Of a stretch of DNA of 64,000 nt, positions 51,949 through 60,518 are shown in pieces. The stretch's first letter is position 1; each line of letters opens with the position of its first letter. This DNA is from SH-MAG3 sp036374995 (lineage in GTDB: Bacteria > Gemmatimonadota > Gemmatimonadetes > Longimicrobiales > RSA9), in contig DASUSS010000040.1 of assembly GCA_036374995.1 (NCBI GenBank), positions 1 to 64,000 on the forward strand, in the 5' to 3' direction. A program made the translations under genes and the position numbers. Under the pieces are notes generated by a model that saw only the letters and a program-made list of their open reading frames with translations, ran no database searches and had not been told where the DNA came from.

Positions 51949-53340
51949 TCACCCCTTGATCGGCGTCCCCAGCGGCCCCTTGGGTTTCGGCGCGGAATCC
52001 TCGACGACGCCGCTCGGCCGCGGCAGGTCCGGTACGCGGCCATCGGCCGTGGCGAGAGCCTCGACCGTGTAGTTGCTGCCGGGGTGCCAGAGCACCCACT
52101 CCTTCAGGCCGGCATCATAGACCGCATCGATCTGCGCCCTCACGTACGAGGCATCGTAGCGCGGCTGGCCGAGCGTGAAATCCTGGAGCCAGGCGCGGAC
52201 CGTCGCGGCGTTCTCGATACCGTTCGAGCGGCGTACCGCATGCTCGAGCGCGGTCTTGACGGTCTCGTACGGGCTCGCGTTCGGATGCGCGATCCCGTAG
52301 GAGCCACGCACGTAGTGCGACGGATAGACCATGGGCAGCAGCACGTCGGTCGCATCGGCCATCTTCTCCCAGAGCTGGCCGATGCCCATGTCGCTGCGTG
52401 CGGACGTCGTCAGACCGAACACATCCGCCGTCACCTCGACATCGTATTTCGCGAGCTGCTCGCGCGAGTAGAGCAGGAAATCCCGGATGCCGTCCGCCTT
52501 GGCGCGGCCCTCCGCGGCCGGCCAGACGGCCTGTCGCATCAGCGACTGCGGCACGTCCGGGAAACGCACGTAGTCCCACTGCACCTCGGCGAAACCGAGC
52601 TCGAGCGCCTCGCGCGCGATCGCAATGTTGTAATCCCACACGTGGCGGTTGAACGAGTCGACCCAGCGGTACCCGTCGTTGTCGAGCCAGTCGCCACCGT
52701 CGACGTGCTGCACGGCCCAGTCCGGCCGCGCCTTCGACAGCATGCCATCCTTGAAGACGACGATGCGCGCGATCGGGTAGATCCCGTTCTCGCGCAGCTT
52801 CCGGAGCATTGCGCGGGGGTCGGCGATGTACTGGCGATCCGCGCCGATCGCCCGGGCCAGTGGCACGCGCGAGCGGTAACTGATCTCACCGCCCTCCTTC
52901 ACGTCGATCACGAACGCATTGATCTCCGTCTCGTTCGCGACGCGGATGAGCCTGGCCAGCTTCGCCTCGGAACCTGCGGCCCAGGCGTTCAGGTACAGCC
53001 CCTTCACCACGGACGGCCGGCGCATGCGCGGCACGCCGTCCTCGATCGGGGCGAAGCCGAACAGCTCGGCGTCCGACGCGCCCTCGAGCACGATCGCGGG
53101 CTCGGCCGCCGCCGCCTCCGCCGCCGCGAGACTGTCCGCGAGCGCGGCACTGTCCGCCGCAGCAGCGCTGTCCGTCACGGCAGGAGCAGTCTCGGGTGCG
53201 GCCGTCTCTGCGACGGCCACGTCCGCGGGCGGCGCGAAACGCGCCACGGCCAGCACGACCAGCATCAGCGCGATCAGACCCGCACCGATGTAGACGCGCC
53301 TGCCCCGCATCCATTCCTGACTGAAAACCTGCTGCGTCAT
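51949..53340 (-). CDS. DUF4015 putative glycoside hydrolase, membrane anchored
   Basis: 463 residues. A short basic N-terminus, one membrane anchor (about 17-36), an Ala/Asp/Ser linker (to about 100), then a TIM-barrel-like domain of the DUF4015 (GH13-like, pfam13200) family. Seen in order: VVKGLYLNAWAAGS, INAFVIDVKEGGEISYRS, IYPIARIVVFKD, YRWVDSFNRHVWDYNIAIAR, EVQWDYVRFPDV, VTADVFGLTTSA, VLLPMVYPSHY, and WVLWHPGSNY. Acidic residues in FVIDVKE and WDYVRFPD are candidate catalytic or sugar-binding residues. It probably acts on envelope or extracellular polysaccharide; the substrate is unknown. It has its own terminator downstream. Confidence 0.85.
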   Translation of the reverse strand: MTQQVFSQEWMRGRRVYIGAGLIALMLVVLAVARFAPPADVAVAETAAPETAPAVTDSAAAADSAALADSLAAAEAAAAEPAIVLEGASDAELFGFAPIEDGVPRMRRPSVVKGLYLNAWAAGSEAKLARLIRVANETEINAFVIDVKEGGEISYRSRVPLARAIGADRQYIADPRAMLRKLRENGIYPIARIVVFKDGMLSKARPDWAVQHVDGGDWLDNDGYRWVDSFNRHVWDYNIAIAREALELGFAEVQWDYVRFPDVPQSLMRQAVWPAAEGRAKADGIRDFLLYSREQLAKYDVEVTADVFGLTTSARSDMGIGQLWEKMADATDVLLPMVYPSHYVRGSYGIAHPNASPYETVKTALEHAVRRSNGIENAATVRAWLQDFTLGQPRYDASYVRAQIDAVYDAGLKEWVLWHPGSNYTVEALATADGRVPDLPRPSGVVEDSAPKPKGPLGTPIKG

Positions 53341-53411
53341 GCTGCTCTCCTTTACTTCGGTATCCGATGAGCGGCCATCCGCTCCCGCTCTCCGCCCACG
53401 CTACGTTTGCG

Positions 53412-54854
53412 TCAGTACATCGCCATCGCCGGATCGATCTCCTGCGCCCAGCTCCTGATACCCCCTCTGAGGTTGAAGAGCCGCTCGTAACCGTGCGCGC
53501 GCAGCTGCCGGATCGCACCCGCGCTGCGCGAGCCCGAGCGGCAGTAGATCACGACATCCGTCGACCGGTCGATCTCGTCCCGGCGCTCGAGCACCTGATC
53601 CAGCGGGATCAGCCGCGCACCGTACTCGCCGAGGTTCGCGATGTCCCACTCGAACGGCTCGCGCACGTCGATCAGCAGGATATCGTCGCCGTTCTCGAGA
53701 CGCTGCTTCAGCTCGCCGGCCGTGATCTGCGGAATGGCATGACTCGGTTGCGGTGCGTCCATGTTCTCTCCGGGTGCGCAGAACTCGTCGTAGTCGATCA
53801 ATGCGGTGACCGTCGGCTGGTCGCCGCAGACGGGACAGTCCGGGTTGCGGCGCAGCTTCAGCTCGCGCCAGCGAAACGTCAGTGCGTCGAACAGCGCCAG
53901 CCGCCCGATCAGCGTATCGCCGCGCCCGAGGATCAGCTTGATCGCCTCGAGCGCCTGGAGCGACCCGATGATACCCGGCAGCACGCCGAGTACTCCACCT
54001 TCCGCGCAGCTCGGCACCAGTCCGGGCGGCGGCGGCTCGCGGAACAGGCAGCGGTAGCACGGCCCCGCGCCGCCCGCGAACACGGAGACCTGCCCCTCGA
54101 ACCGCAGGATCGAGCCGTACACGTACGGCTTCCCGAGCAGCACGCACGCATCGTTCACCAGATAGCGGGTCGGGAAGTTGTCCGTGCCGTCGACGACGAC
54201 GTCGTACTCCGCCAGGACCTCGAGCGCGTTCTCCCTCGTCAGCCGTACATCGTGCGACACGACGGAGATGTTCGGGTTGAGCGCGCGCAGCCGCGTCGCC
54301 GCGACCTCGACCTTCTTCCGGCCGACATCACCGGTAGCGTACAGCACCTGCCGCTGCAGATTGCTCAGGTCGACGACATCGAAATCGATGATGCCGATCG
54401 TGCCCACACCCGCGGCCGACAGGTACATGCCGATCGGCGAGCCGAGGCCGCCGGCGCCGACCACGGCAACCCGCGCACCGCGCAGCTTGGCCTGCCCATC
54501 CCAACCGACCTCGTGCAACGTGATGTGCCGCGCGTAACGACTCACCTCGTCCCGCGAGAACGTGCTCGCGACATGCTCGCCGCCCGCAATGCTCGGCACG
54601 ATCAGGATCACATCACCCGGCCGCACCGGCGTGCGCTCGCGCTCGGCAAGATCACGGACATCATCGTCGTTGAGATACACCCGGACGAACCCGCGCAGCT
54701 CGCCCGAATCCGTGAAGAGGTGTCGGCGAAGAACCGGATGCCGCGTGGTGACCTGCGACAGTGCCGTCGCCACGTCGGGCGCATCCGTCTCGATCCGGGC
54801 GGCGCCCGCCGTGTACTCGCGCAGCGCCGTCGGGAGCTGCACGAATGCGCTCAC
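53412..54854 (-). CDS. ubiquitin-like sulfur carrier / MoeB-type E1 / rhodanese fusion
   Basis: 480 residues with three parts. Residues 1-92 are a MoaD/ThiS/CysO-like beta-grasp domain: VSAFVQLPTALREYTAG, VRVYLNDDDVRDL, and ILIVPSIAGG, whose Gly-Gly (91-92) is the usual C-terminus of such carriers. It continues without a stop into a MoeB/ThiF domain: SRYARHITLHEVGWDGQ, VAVVGAGGLGSP, VDLSNLQRQVLYATGDVG, VVVDGTDNFPTRYLVND, zinc Cys pairs CYRC and CPVC, and PSCAEGGVLGVLPG. From about 385 comes a rhodanese with active-site Cys in IYCRSGSRS. GTG at 54854 overlaps the JAMM stop. It matches a CysO plus MoeZ of the mycobacterial cysteine pathway joined in one chain; cysM is not adjacent. Confidence 0.88.
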   Translation of the reverse strand: MSAFVQLPTALREYTAGAARIETDAPDVATALSQVTTRHPVLRRHLFTDSGELRGFVRVYLNDDDVRDLAERERTPVRPGDVILIVPSIAGGEHVASTFSRDEVSRYARHITLHEVGWDGQAKLRGARVAVVGAGGLGSPIGMYLSAAGVGTIGIIDFDVVDLSNLQRQVLYATGDVGRKKVEVAATRLRALNPNISVVSHDVRLTRENALEVLAEYDVVVDGTDNFPTRYLVNDACVLLGKPYVYGSILRFEGQVSVFAGGAGPCYRCLFREPPPPGLVPSCAEGGVLGVLPGIIGSLQALEAIKLILGRGDTLIGRLALFDALTFRWRELKLRRNPDCPVCGDQPTVTALIDYDEFCAPGENMDAPQPSHAIPQITAGELKQRLENGDDILLIDVREPFEWDIANLGEYGARLIPLDQVLERRDEIDRSTDVVIYCRSGSRSAGAIRQLRAHGYERLFNLRGGIRSWAQEIDPAMAMY

Positions 54855-55279
54855 GCCGCGCCCGCGAGCAGGGAGATCGGCAGCTCCGTGAAACCGCTGC
54901 GATCGTCGCGCAGTCGCCAGCACCGTATCTCGCCGGCGCGGCCGTCCACGATCAGGTATACGTACCCCGGCGCGGCCAGCTCCAGATCCGTGGCCGACGG
55001 CTCCGCCGATGTCGCAGGATGCGAGTGATAGAACCCGATCACCTGCTGACTCGTGCTCGCCGCCTGCCGCTCCAGTCGCAGCACGACCTCGGCATCGATG
55101 TGGTACGTCGCTGCCGCGTGGGCCTCGTTCGGCACGGGGATCAGCGTGCGTACCTCCATATCGTGACCGCGTACGAGGCCGATCAGTGCGCCGCAGCACT
55201 CGGCCGGCGCCGCCGCGCCCGTCTCGCGCCGCAGCCCCGCGAGCACGCGCGGCGGGAGGGTAACTGAATAGCGAATCAT
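54851..55279 (-). CDS. JAMM/Mov34 metalloprotease, Mec+-like
   Basis: 142 residues, a stand-alone JAMM (MPN+) zinc protease. The catalytic Glu is in PAECCGALIGL, and the metal motif is HSHPATSAEPSATD (HxH...D) in VIGFYHSHPATSAEPSATDL. In M. tuberculosis the related Mec+ cuts cysteine off the carrier CysO-Cys. Here its stop overlaps the start of the ubiquitin-like/E1/rhodanese fusion (GTGA), so the two are made together and probably act on the same carrier. ATG at 55279 is used; the longer frame has no support. Confidence 0.9.
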   Translation of the reverse strand: MIRYSVTLPPRVLAGLRRETGAAAPAECCGALIGLVRGHDMEVRTLIPVPNEAHAAATYHIDAEVVLRLERQAASTSQQVIGFYHSHPATSAEPSATDLELAAPGYVYLIVDGRAGEIRCWRLRDDRSGFTELPISLLAGAA

Positions 55280-55379
55280 GACTTGGAACGTAGCCGCGGC
55301 CCGGGTGCGGGTCAATCCGGAGCGGTCCGGTTCGTGCCCCGCAAGCGAGGACTCAGAGACTGCCGGCCAGGAGGAGAAG

Positions 55380-55619
55380 ATGCCCCGGAAGAAGCGGACG
55401 AGTGAGGCGGAAACGGACGCGCGGAACCGCGGTCTGCGGGAAGAGGAACGGCGTCAGCGCGATCCGGAGAAGCGGACGCCGCATCGGGCGATCGAGCAGG
55501 AGGCGCCGGAGCCCGAGCGGCTGACGACGCCGGACGAGAATCGGGATCAGGACATTGCGCAGCTGGAGAATCCGCCACAGTCGGAGGGTCCGCGGGAGCG
55601 CAGCAACGACGCGGTCTGA
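55380..55619 (+). CDS. small highly charged protein, unknown function
   Basis: A 79-residue protein rich in Arg, Glu, Pro and Asp (MPRKKRTSEAETDARNRGLR at the start, GPRERSNDAV at the end). No membrane segment, signal peptide or known domain; probably disordered. AGGAGGAGA lies directly before ATG 55380, a strong sign of translation, so the upstream part of the longer frame is dropped. Its stop codon abuts that of waaA with no base between. Whether it has any role is unknown. Confidence 0.6.
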   Translation: MPRKKRTSEAETDARNRGLREEERRQRDPEKRTPHRAIEQEAPEPERLTTPDENRDQDIAQLENPPQSEGPRERSNDAV

Positions 55620-56909
55620 TCAACCTCTGAGCGCGTGAGCGATCAGCTCCGCGCTGGCCGCGGCCCCGCCGAGGTGCTGCTCGACGAATCTGCGGGCCGC
55701 TGCGCCGGCGTGAGCGCGGGCGCGGTCATCGCCGAACAGGCGCGCGAGCAGGGAGTGGAGCGCAGCGGCATCATCAATGACGAAACCGCCGCCGGCAACG
55801 CGAAGCCGTTCGGCCTCGCGGGCGTTGCCGTGACGCGGTCCGTACAGCACGGGCACACCGAGGGCGGCCGGCTCCACGACCGAGTGGAGGCCGGACGTGC
55901 CGAACCCGCCGCCGACATACGCGAGATCGGCGATCGCGTACAGGTCGGCGAGCACGCCGACCCGATCGACGACGACGACATCGACGGCGAGATCCACCGC
56001 GCCCGCATCGTCATCCGTTGGCAGGCGCGTGTAGCTCAATCCGGCGCGTGCGAGTCGGTCCTCGAGGTGCGCGAGCGGGTCGGCGGCGGGCTCGTGCGGT
56101 GCGATGACACAGCGCCACGAGCGGCTGCGCGCGAGTGCGTCGATGATCCGCTCATCATCCGCCGGCCAGGTGCTGCCCGCGACGAGCCAGGGCCGTCCGG
56201 CGGCGCGGAACGGTCGGAGGAGCGGCCGGTCGCGGTCGAGCCGCCGTGCGCGCTGCCAGACCTGGTCGAAGCGGGCGTCGCCGGTCACGCTCAGCTTCGT
56301 GCGCGGTATGCCGAGCAGTGAAAAGCAGGCCGCGTCCTCCTCGCTCACCACACCGACGGCATCGAGCCGGCGGTATGCCGCGCCGAGCAGCAGTCGGGCA
56401 CCCCTCCCGAGCCGGCTCGAGTCCGGTGCGAGCACGCCGTTCACCATGACGACCGCGCTCCCGCGCGCCGCTGCTTCGCGCCCCAGGACCGGCCAGATCT
56501 CGGTGCGGACGAACGCGATGCACGCAGGTGCCGTCGCGGCGAGTGCCGTACCGACATCCGCTGTGCGATCCCACGGCAGGTAGCCGTGCCAGTCCGCGCC
56601 GACCCGGGGCGCGATCCGCTCGGCCGATGGCGAGAAGTGCGTGAAGATCGTCTGGATCGACGGTTCGCGGTCCCGCGTCTCCGCCAGGATGGCCTGCGCC
56701 ATGAGCGCCTCGCCGACGGATGGCGCGTGCAGCCACACGAGCGGCCGCCCGCGATCGCGCGACGCGCGACTCCACTCGCCGAGCGATTGCAGTGCCGCGC
56801 GCCGGCCGCGCACGCCACGGCGCAGCCGTTCGTTCAGCGGTGCGGCCAGTCGCAGCGCCGGCACCGCCGCACGCACCGCAGCTTCATAGATCCGTTCTCC
56901 CGAGTGCAC
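55620..56909 (-). CDS. waaA: 3-deoxy-D-manno-octulosonic acid transferase (WaaA/KdtA)
   Basis: Transfers Kdo from CMP-Kdo to lipid A precursor at the inner membrane, evidence for an LPS-type outer membrane. GT-B fold, about 429 residues from GTG 56909. Motifs: LVWLHAPSVGEALMA, FTHFSPSAER, LPWDRTADV, FVRTEIWPVL (the conserved Glu-Ile-Trp-Pro), VGVVSEEDAACFSLLGIP, VAGSTWPADDE, VIAPHEPA, and VGGGFGTSGLHSVVEPAALGVPVLYG. The frame continues up to ATG 56978, 8 bp from the divergent PlsC gene; GTG 56909 gives the usual N-terminus. No lpx genes are close by. Confidence 0.9.
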   Translation of the reverse strand: MHSGERIYEAAVRAAVPALRLAAPLNERLRRGVRGRRAALQSLGEWSRASRDRGRPLVWLHAPSVGEALMAQAILAETRDREPSIQTIFTHFSPSAERIAPRVGADWHGYLPWDRTADVGTALAATAPACIAFVRTEIWPVLGREAAARGSAVVMVNGVLAPDSSRLGRGARLLLGAAYRRLDAVGVVSEEDAACFSLLGIPRTKLSVTGDARFDQVWQRARRLDRDRPLLRPFRAAGRPWLVAGSTWPADDERIIDALARSRSWRCVIAPHEPAADPLAHLEDRLARAGLSYTRLPTDDDAGAVDLAVDVVVVDRVGVLADLYAIADLAYVGGGFGTSGLHSVVEPAALGVPVLYGPRHGNAREAERLRVAGGGFVIDDAAALHSLLARLFGDDRARAHAGAAARRFVEQHLGGAAASAELIAHALRG

Positions 56910-56986
56910 GCGCCAACTTACACCGGCGCGCGCCGCGCTGCGAGCGCGATACTGTCGCACGCTCGATCCGCGCGACATCTTCGGTC

Positions 56987-58333
56987 ATGACGTGGAGCGC
57001 ACTGATCACGAGAATCGCCGGCTGGGCGGCCGGCGTGTTCCAGAAGGTGGAGCGCGCGGGCGGACCGGTGCCGCCCGGGCCGGTGCTCGTCGTCGCCAAC
57101 CATCCGAACAGCCTGCTCGACCCGCTCGTCATCTTCGGCGTGGCCGGCCGTCCGACTCGCCCGCTCGCGAAAGCGCCCCTTTTCGACCAGCGCTTCATCG
57201 GAACGATGCTGCGCGGACTCGGCGGACTGCCCGTCTATCGGGCACAGGACGATCCGTCGCAGATGCACCGCAACGAGGACACGTTCCGCGGCGCGATCGA
57301 TGCCCTGCGCAGCGGTGATGCCGTCCAGATCTATCCCGAGGGCCGCAGCCACTCGGAGCCCGCGCTCGCGCCGATGCGCACCGGCGCCGCACGGATCGCA
57401 CTCGGCGCCGAGCATGAATCCGGCTGGACGCTGAACCTCAGGCTGGTACCCGTCGGCCTGACGTACGACCGCAAGAGCCGTTTCCGCGGCCGCGTCCTCG
57501 CCGTCATCGGCGAGCCGTTCGGCGTCGCCGACCTGCAATCGCTGCACGCCGCCGATCCGGTCGCCGCCGTGCGCACGCTCACCGACCGGATCGCCGCACG
57601 CCTCGAGGCGCTCACGCTGAATACGACGGAACTGCGTGATGCGGAGCTGATCGATACGGCCGAACGGCTGTACGCGCGCGAGCGCGGGATGACGGGGTGG
57701 CGGGCACGTGACCCGCTCGCCGACCGTCTGCCGCGCATGCGCGCGTTCGCACGCGGCATCGCGTGGCTGCGCGAGCACGACCCGCCGCGGCACCAGCGAC
57801 TCGCCCGCGCCGTGCACCACTACCGCAGACGTGCCCAGCTGCTCGGCGTCGCCGATGGCGATGTGCCGCCTCGCTACACGTTCCGCGGCACGCTCCGCTA
57901 CGTCATCACCCGGTCCATCGTCCTGCTGCTGCTGGTGGTGCCCGCGCTCATCGGCGGTATCGTCTGGTATCCGACGTACCTCGCGCCGCACCTCACGCTG
58001 CGACTCGTGCGTCCCGGATTCGAGGCGATCGCAACCTACAAGCTGGCGACCGGGTTCCTGCTCGTGCCCCTGACGATGTTCGTCACGATCGCAGTCGCGG
58101 CGCTGCTCGATGGCGCGCGCGGCGCACTCCTCGCCGCAATCCTCGTCCCCGCCTGCGGCTTCGCCGCCCTCGCCTGGCATGACCGCTGGACCCGTTTCGA
58201 GGAGGACGCACGCCTGTTCCTCCGCATCCTCGCGCACCGCGACCATCAGCAGAGGCTTGCAGAGGAGAGGGCGAGGCTGGCGGCGGAGTTCGACGCTCTG
58301 GTCGAGGAGGCAGGAGTGCTGTCCGTCCGCTGA
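56987..58333 (+). CDS. PlsC-family acyltransferase with C-terminal membrane region
   Basis: 448 residues. N-terminal 1-acylglycerol-3-phosphate acyltransferase-type domain with the catalytic box VVANHPNSLLDPLVIFG (NHx4D) and IYPEGRSH (the acyl-acceptor PEG box). After a helical middle, membrane segments occupy about 305-330, 350-370 and 375-400, then a charged helical tail (RLAEERARLAAEFD). It may acylate glycerophospholipid, lipid A or another envelope lipid; it is divergent from waaA, which favours an envelope role. ATG at 56987. Confidence 0.85.
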   Translation: MTWSALITRIAGWAAGVFQKVERAGGPVPPGPVLVVANHPNSLLDPLVIFGVAGRPTRPLAKAPLFDQRFIGTMLRGLGGLPVYRAQDDPSQMHRNEDTFRGAIDALRSGDAVQIYPEGRSHSEPALAPMRTGAARIALGAEHESGWTLNLRLVPVGLTYDRKSRFRGRVLAVIGEPFGVADLQSLHAADPVAAVRTLTDRIAARLEALTLNTTELRDAELIDTAERLYARERGMTGWRARDPLADRLPRMRAFARGIAWLREHDPPRHQRLARAVHHYRRRAQLLGVADGDVPPRYTFRGTLRYVITRSIVLLLLVVPALIGGIVWYPTYLAPHLTLRLVRPGFEAIATYKLATGFLLVPLTMFVTIAVAALLDGARGALLAAILVPACGFAALAWHDRWTRFEEDARLFLRILAHRDHQQRLAEERARLAAEFDALVEEAGVLSVR

Positions 58334-58361
58334 GCGCGGCACGTTCGGCCGTCGCTGTTGC

Positions 58362-58544
58362 TCAGCCGGACTCCGAGGCGGGCCCGCGCTCCTCGTGCGT
58401 CCGGATCTCGACCAGGTCCGCCACCTCCGTGATCTCCTCGACGGCGAGTCGCATCGCCTCCTTCAACGAGTCGGCCGTGATGTCGACGACGTGGTAGTGC
58501 ATGCGCGGCGAACCGAAGCGGATGGTCACCCGGTAGACGGGCAT
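58362..58544 (-). CDS. small protein coupled to a response regulator, unknown
   Basis: A 60-residue protein (VYRVTIRFGSPRMHYHVVDI, then SLKEAMRLAVEEITEVADLV) with a beta-beta-alpha-beta pattern and an unstructured tail. No known family. Its ATG shares a base with the stop of the receiver gene (TGATG), so it is translated from the same message. It may bind the receiver or be unrelated; the sequence does not say. Confidence 0.65.
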   Translation of the reverse strand: MPVYRVTIRFGSPRMHYHVVDITADSLKEAMRLAVEEITEVADLVEIRTHEERGPASESG

Positions 58545-58927
58545 CAGGCGGGTGAGGAGTCTTCGTCGTGCTGCTGCGGCACGAGCTTCCTCAGCGCTTC
58601 GAGCAGTTCGGCGATGACGAGCGGCTTCTGTAGAAATGCGGTGAACAGCTCGGCTTCATCGTCGGCGAGGTCGTAGCCGCTCATGCCGATGACCGGCAGG
58701 TCGGCCCACTCCGGCTGCTCGCGCAGCACCTCGACGACCCGGACACCGCTGATGCCGGGCAGACTCACGTCGATGACGAGTGCGGCTGTGAGCGACTCCT
58801 TGACGCGCAGGAGCGCCTCGTGTCCATCGGCAGCCGGAACCGGCGTGTACCCGTTCAATGCCAGGGTGGACACGAGCATTGCCCGGAACGGCGCATTGTC
58901 TTCTGCCACGACGATGATGGGTCCCAT
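58544..58927 (-). CDS. single-domain response regulator (receiver)
   Basis: A 127-residue stand-alone receiver. Acidic pocket in IIVVAEDNAPFRAM, phospho-Asp in AALVIDVSLPGISG, Ser in the switch position (GMSGYD), Lys in AFLQKPLVIAEL. Start ATG 58927 gives a standard N-terminus; the upstream in-frame stretch is not typical. Overlaps the small 60-residue gene. No kinase nearby. Confidence 0.88.
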   Translation of the reverse strand: MGPIIVVAEDNAPFRAMLVSTLALNGYTPVPAADGHEALLRVKESLTAALVIDVSLPGISGVRVVEVLREQPEWADLPVIGMSGYDLADDEAELFTAFLQKPLVIAELLEALRKLVPQQHDEDSSPA

Positions 58928-59079
58928 CGGGTTCCATGAACATGGGAATCGCGCGTCCTCGGGCCCCGGAACGGCACAATGCGTTCCGCGGCGATGGACC
59001 CGGGCGGCGACCGGGTGCATATTGTGGCCGGGCGCGCGTCACCGCCGGCTTCGCGCCCATCCCATCAATCCTGAACGGC

Positions 59080-60141
59080 GTGCGCTACATCGGCAACAAG
59101 ACCCGACTGCTGGACTTCATCCGGCGTGTGTTGCAGCGCCGCGGCATTGCTCCCGGCCGCGCCGTCGACCCGTTCAGCGGCACCGCGAGCGTCGCGCGTG
59201 CACTGAAGCGGTGGGGTTTCCATACGGCCGCGTCCGACATCATGGAGTACGGCTACGTGTTCGCCCGCGCGTACGTCGAGGTAACCGGTCCGCCCTCGTT
59301 CGACCACCTCGCGACCGCGCTCGGCGGGTCCGACCTGCGACACGCCGTGGCCGACCTGAACCGGCTGCCGCCCGCAGCCGGCTTCATCTTCGAGCACTTC
59401 TCCCCCGCCGGCGCGGTCGGGGCGCGGCACGGGCGGATGTACTTCACGCCGGAGAACGCCGCACGCATCGACGCCGTGCGCGACCGCATCGAGCAGTGGT
59501 CCCGCAGCGGCAGCATCGACCGGGATGCGTATCATCTGCTGGTCGCCGCACTCATCGAGGCGGCCGACCGCGTCGCGAACACGACCGGAGTCTATGCCGC
59601 GTTCGTCAAGTCGTGGCAGCCCAATGCGCTTCGCCCGCTCACACTGCGAACGGCGCCGCTCGTGCGCGGCAACCGCTGTTCGGCCGCGCGACGGGATGCC
59701 ATCGACGCCGTCCACGCTGCCGGCGAATTCGACCTGCTGTATCTCGACCCGCCGTACAACGCACGACAGTACGCGGGCTACTACCACATCCCGGAGCTCC
59801 TCGCCCGCGGCTGGTACGACGGCGCGATCGCCATGCGCGGCAAGACCGGGCTCATCGAGGACTCCCATCTCCGCAGCGACTGGAGCAGCAGCCGCCGGTG
59901 CGAGACCGCGTTCGAGACGCTCGTCGCCGCGTCGCGCTGCCGTCACATCGTAATGAGCTACAACGCCGAAGGCATCATCCGCGAGCAGACGATCGAACGC
60001 GTGCTGAAGGAGCACGGCCGTCGTGACACGTTCCGCCGCTATCGCCGCCGCTACCGGCGCTACCGCTCCGACGCCGATGGCCCGGTGAGGAACTACCGTG
60101 CCGACGCAGTCGACGAGTATCTGTACTGCGTGTCCCGCTGA
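59080..60141 (+). CDS. DNA adenine methylase, Dam/D12 class
   Basis: About 353 residues of the alpha-class N6-adenine methyltransferase family. Motif X-like RYIGNKTRLLDFI at the start, motif I VDPFSGTASVARAL, and the catalytic motif IV LLYLDPPYNARQY. The C-terminal part has VMSYNAEGII and a strongly basic stretch RFRRYRRRYRRYR-like near the end, then DEYLYCVSR. GTG at 59080 is chosen because family members begin right before YIGNK; the frame reaches back to 58936 with no support. No restriction enzyme gene adjoins it, so it is an orphan regulatory or protective methylase. Confidence 0.85.
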   Translation: MRYIGNKTRLLDFIRRVLQRRGIAPGRAVDPFSGTASVARALKRWGFHTAASDIMEYGYVFARAYVEVTGPPSFDHLATALGGSDLRHAVADLNRLPPAAGFIFEHFSPAGAVGARHGRMYFTPENAARIDAVRDRIEQWSRSGSIDRDAYHLLVAALIEAADRVANTTGVYAAFVKSWQPNALRPLTLRTAPLVRGNRCSAARRDAIDAVHAAGEFDLLYLDPPYNARQYAGYYHIPELLARGWYDGAIAMRGKTGLIEDSHLRSDWSSSRRCETAFETLVAASRCRHIVMSYNAEGIIREQTIERVLKEHGRRDTFRRYRRRYRRYRSDADGPVRNYRADAVDEYLYCVSR

Positions 60142-60151
60142 CTGCGCGCAC

Positions 60152-60517
60152 CTAGCTCCTCGCTACCGCTGCTGCGAGCACCACCCACCCGCTGATGAGC
60201 GCCAGCCCGCCGATCGGCGTGATCGCGCCGAGCCAGCGCGGGCCCCCGAGCGCGAGCGCGTAGACCGTGCCTCCGAATACGACGATTCCGACCGTAAAAA
60301 GCCAACCGGCGACCGAAAGCAGCGGCGCCGGCCATCGCCCGGCCACGGCTCCGAGGATGACCAGCGCCAGGGAATGGTAGAGGTGGTAGCGCGCCGCGGT
60401 CTCCCACGTCGCGAGACGTTCGGGCGTGAGCCGGGCGGCGAGCGCGTGAGCGCCGAACGCGCCGGCTGCGACTGCGGCAGCGGCGAGCAGTGCACCCGCT
60501 ACGACGAAGCCCTTCAA
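60152..60517 (-). CDS. DUF423 family membrane protein
   Basis: A 121-residue, four-segment membrane protein of the YgdD/DUF423 family. Signature GAFGAHALAARLTPERLATW, then ETAARYHLYHSLALVILG, FTVGIVVFGGTVYALAL and ITPIGGLALISGWV. Function unknown. TTG at 60517 is only 1 bp after the amidohydrolase stop, so it is the last gene of that transcript. Confidence 0.9.
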   Translation of the reverse strand: MKGFVVAGALLAAAAVAAGAFGAHALAARLTPERLATWETAARYHLYHSLALVILGAVAGRWPAPLLSVAGWLFTVGIVVFGGTVYALALGGPRWLGAITPIGGLALISGWVVLAAAVARS

Positions 60518-60518
60518 C

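Noticed and set aside
51671..52072. 133-codon plus-strand frame with a Lys/Asn/Thr-rich start
   Set aside because: It arises from the A-rich island and runs through the terminator stem into the 3' end of the opposite gene; no ribosome site or family.
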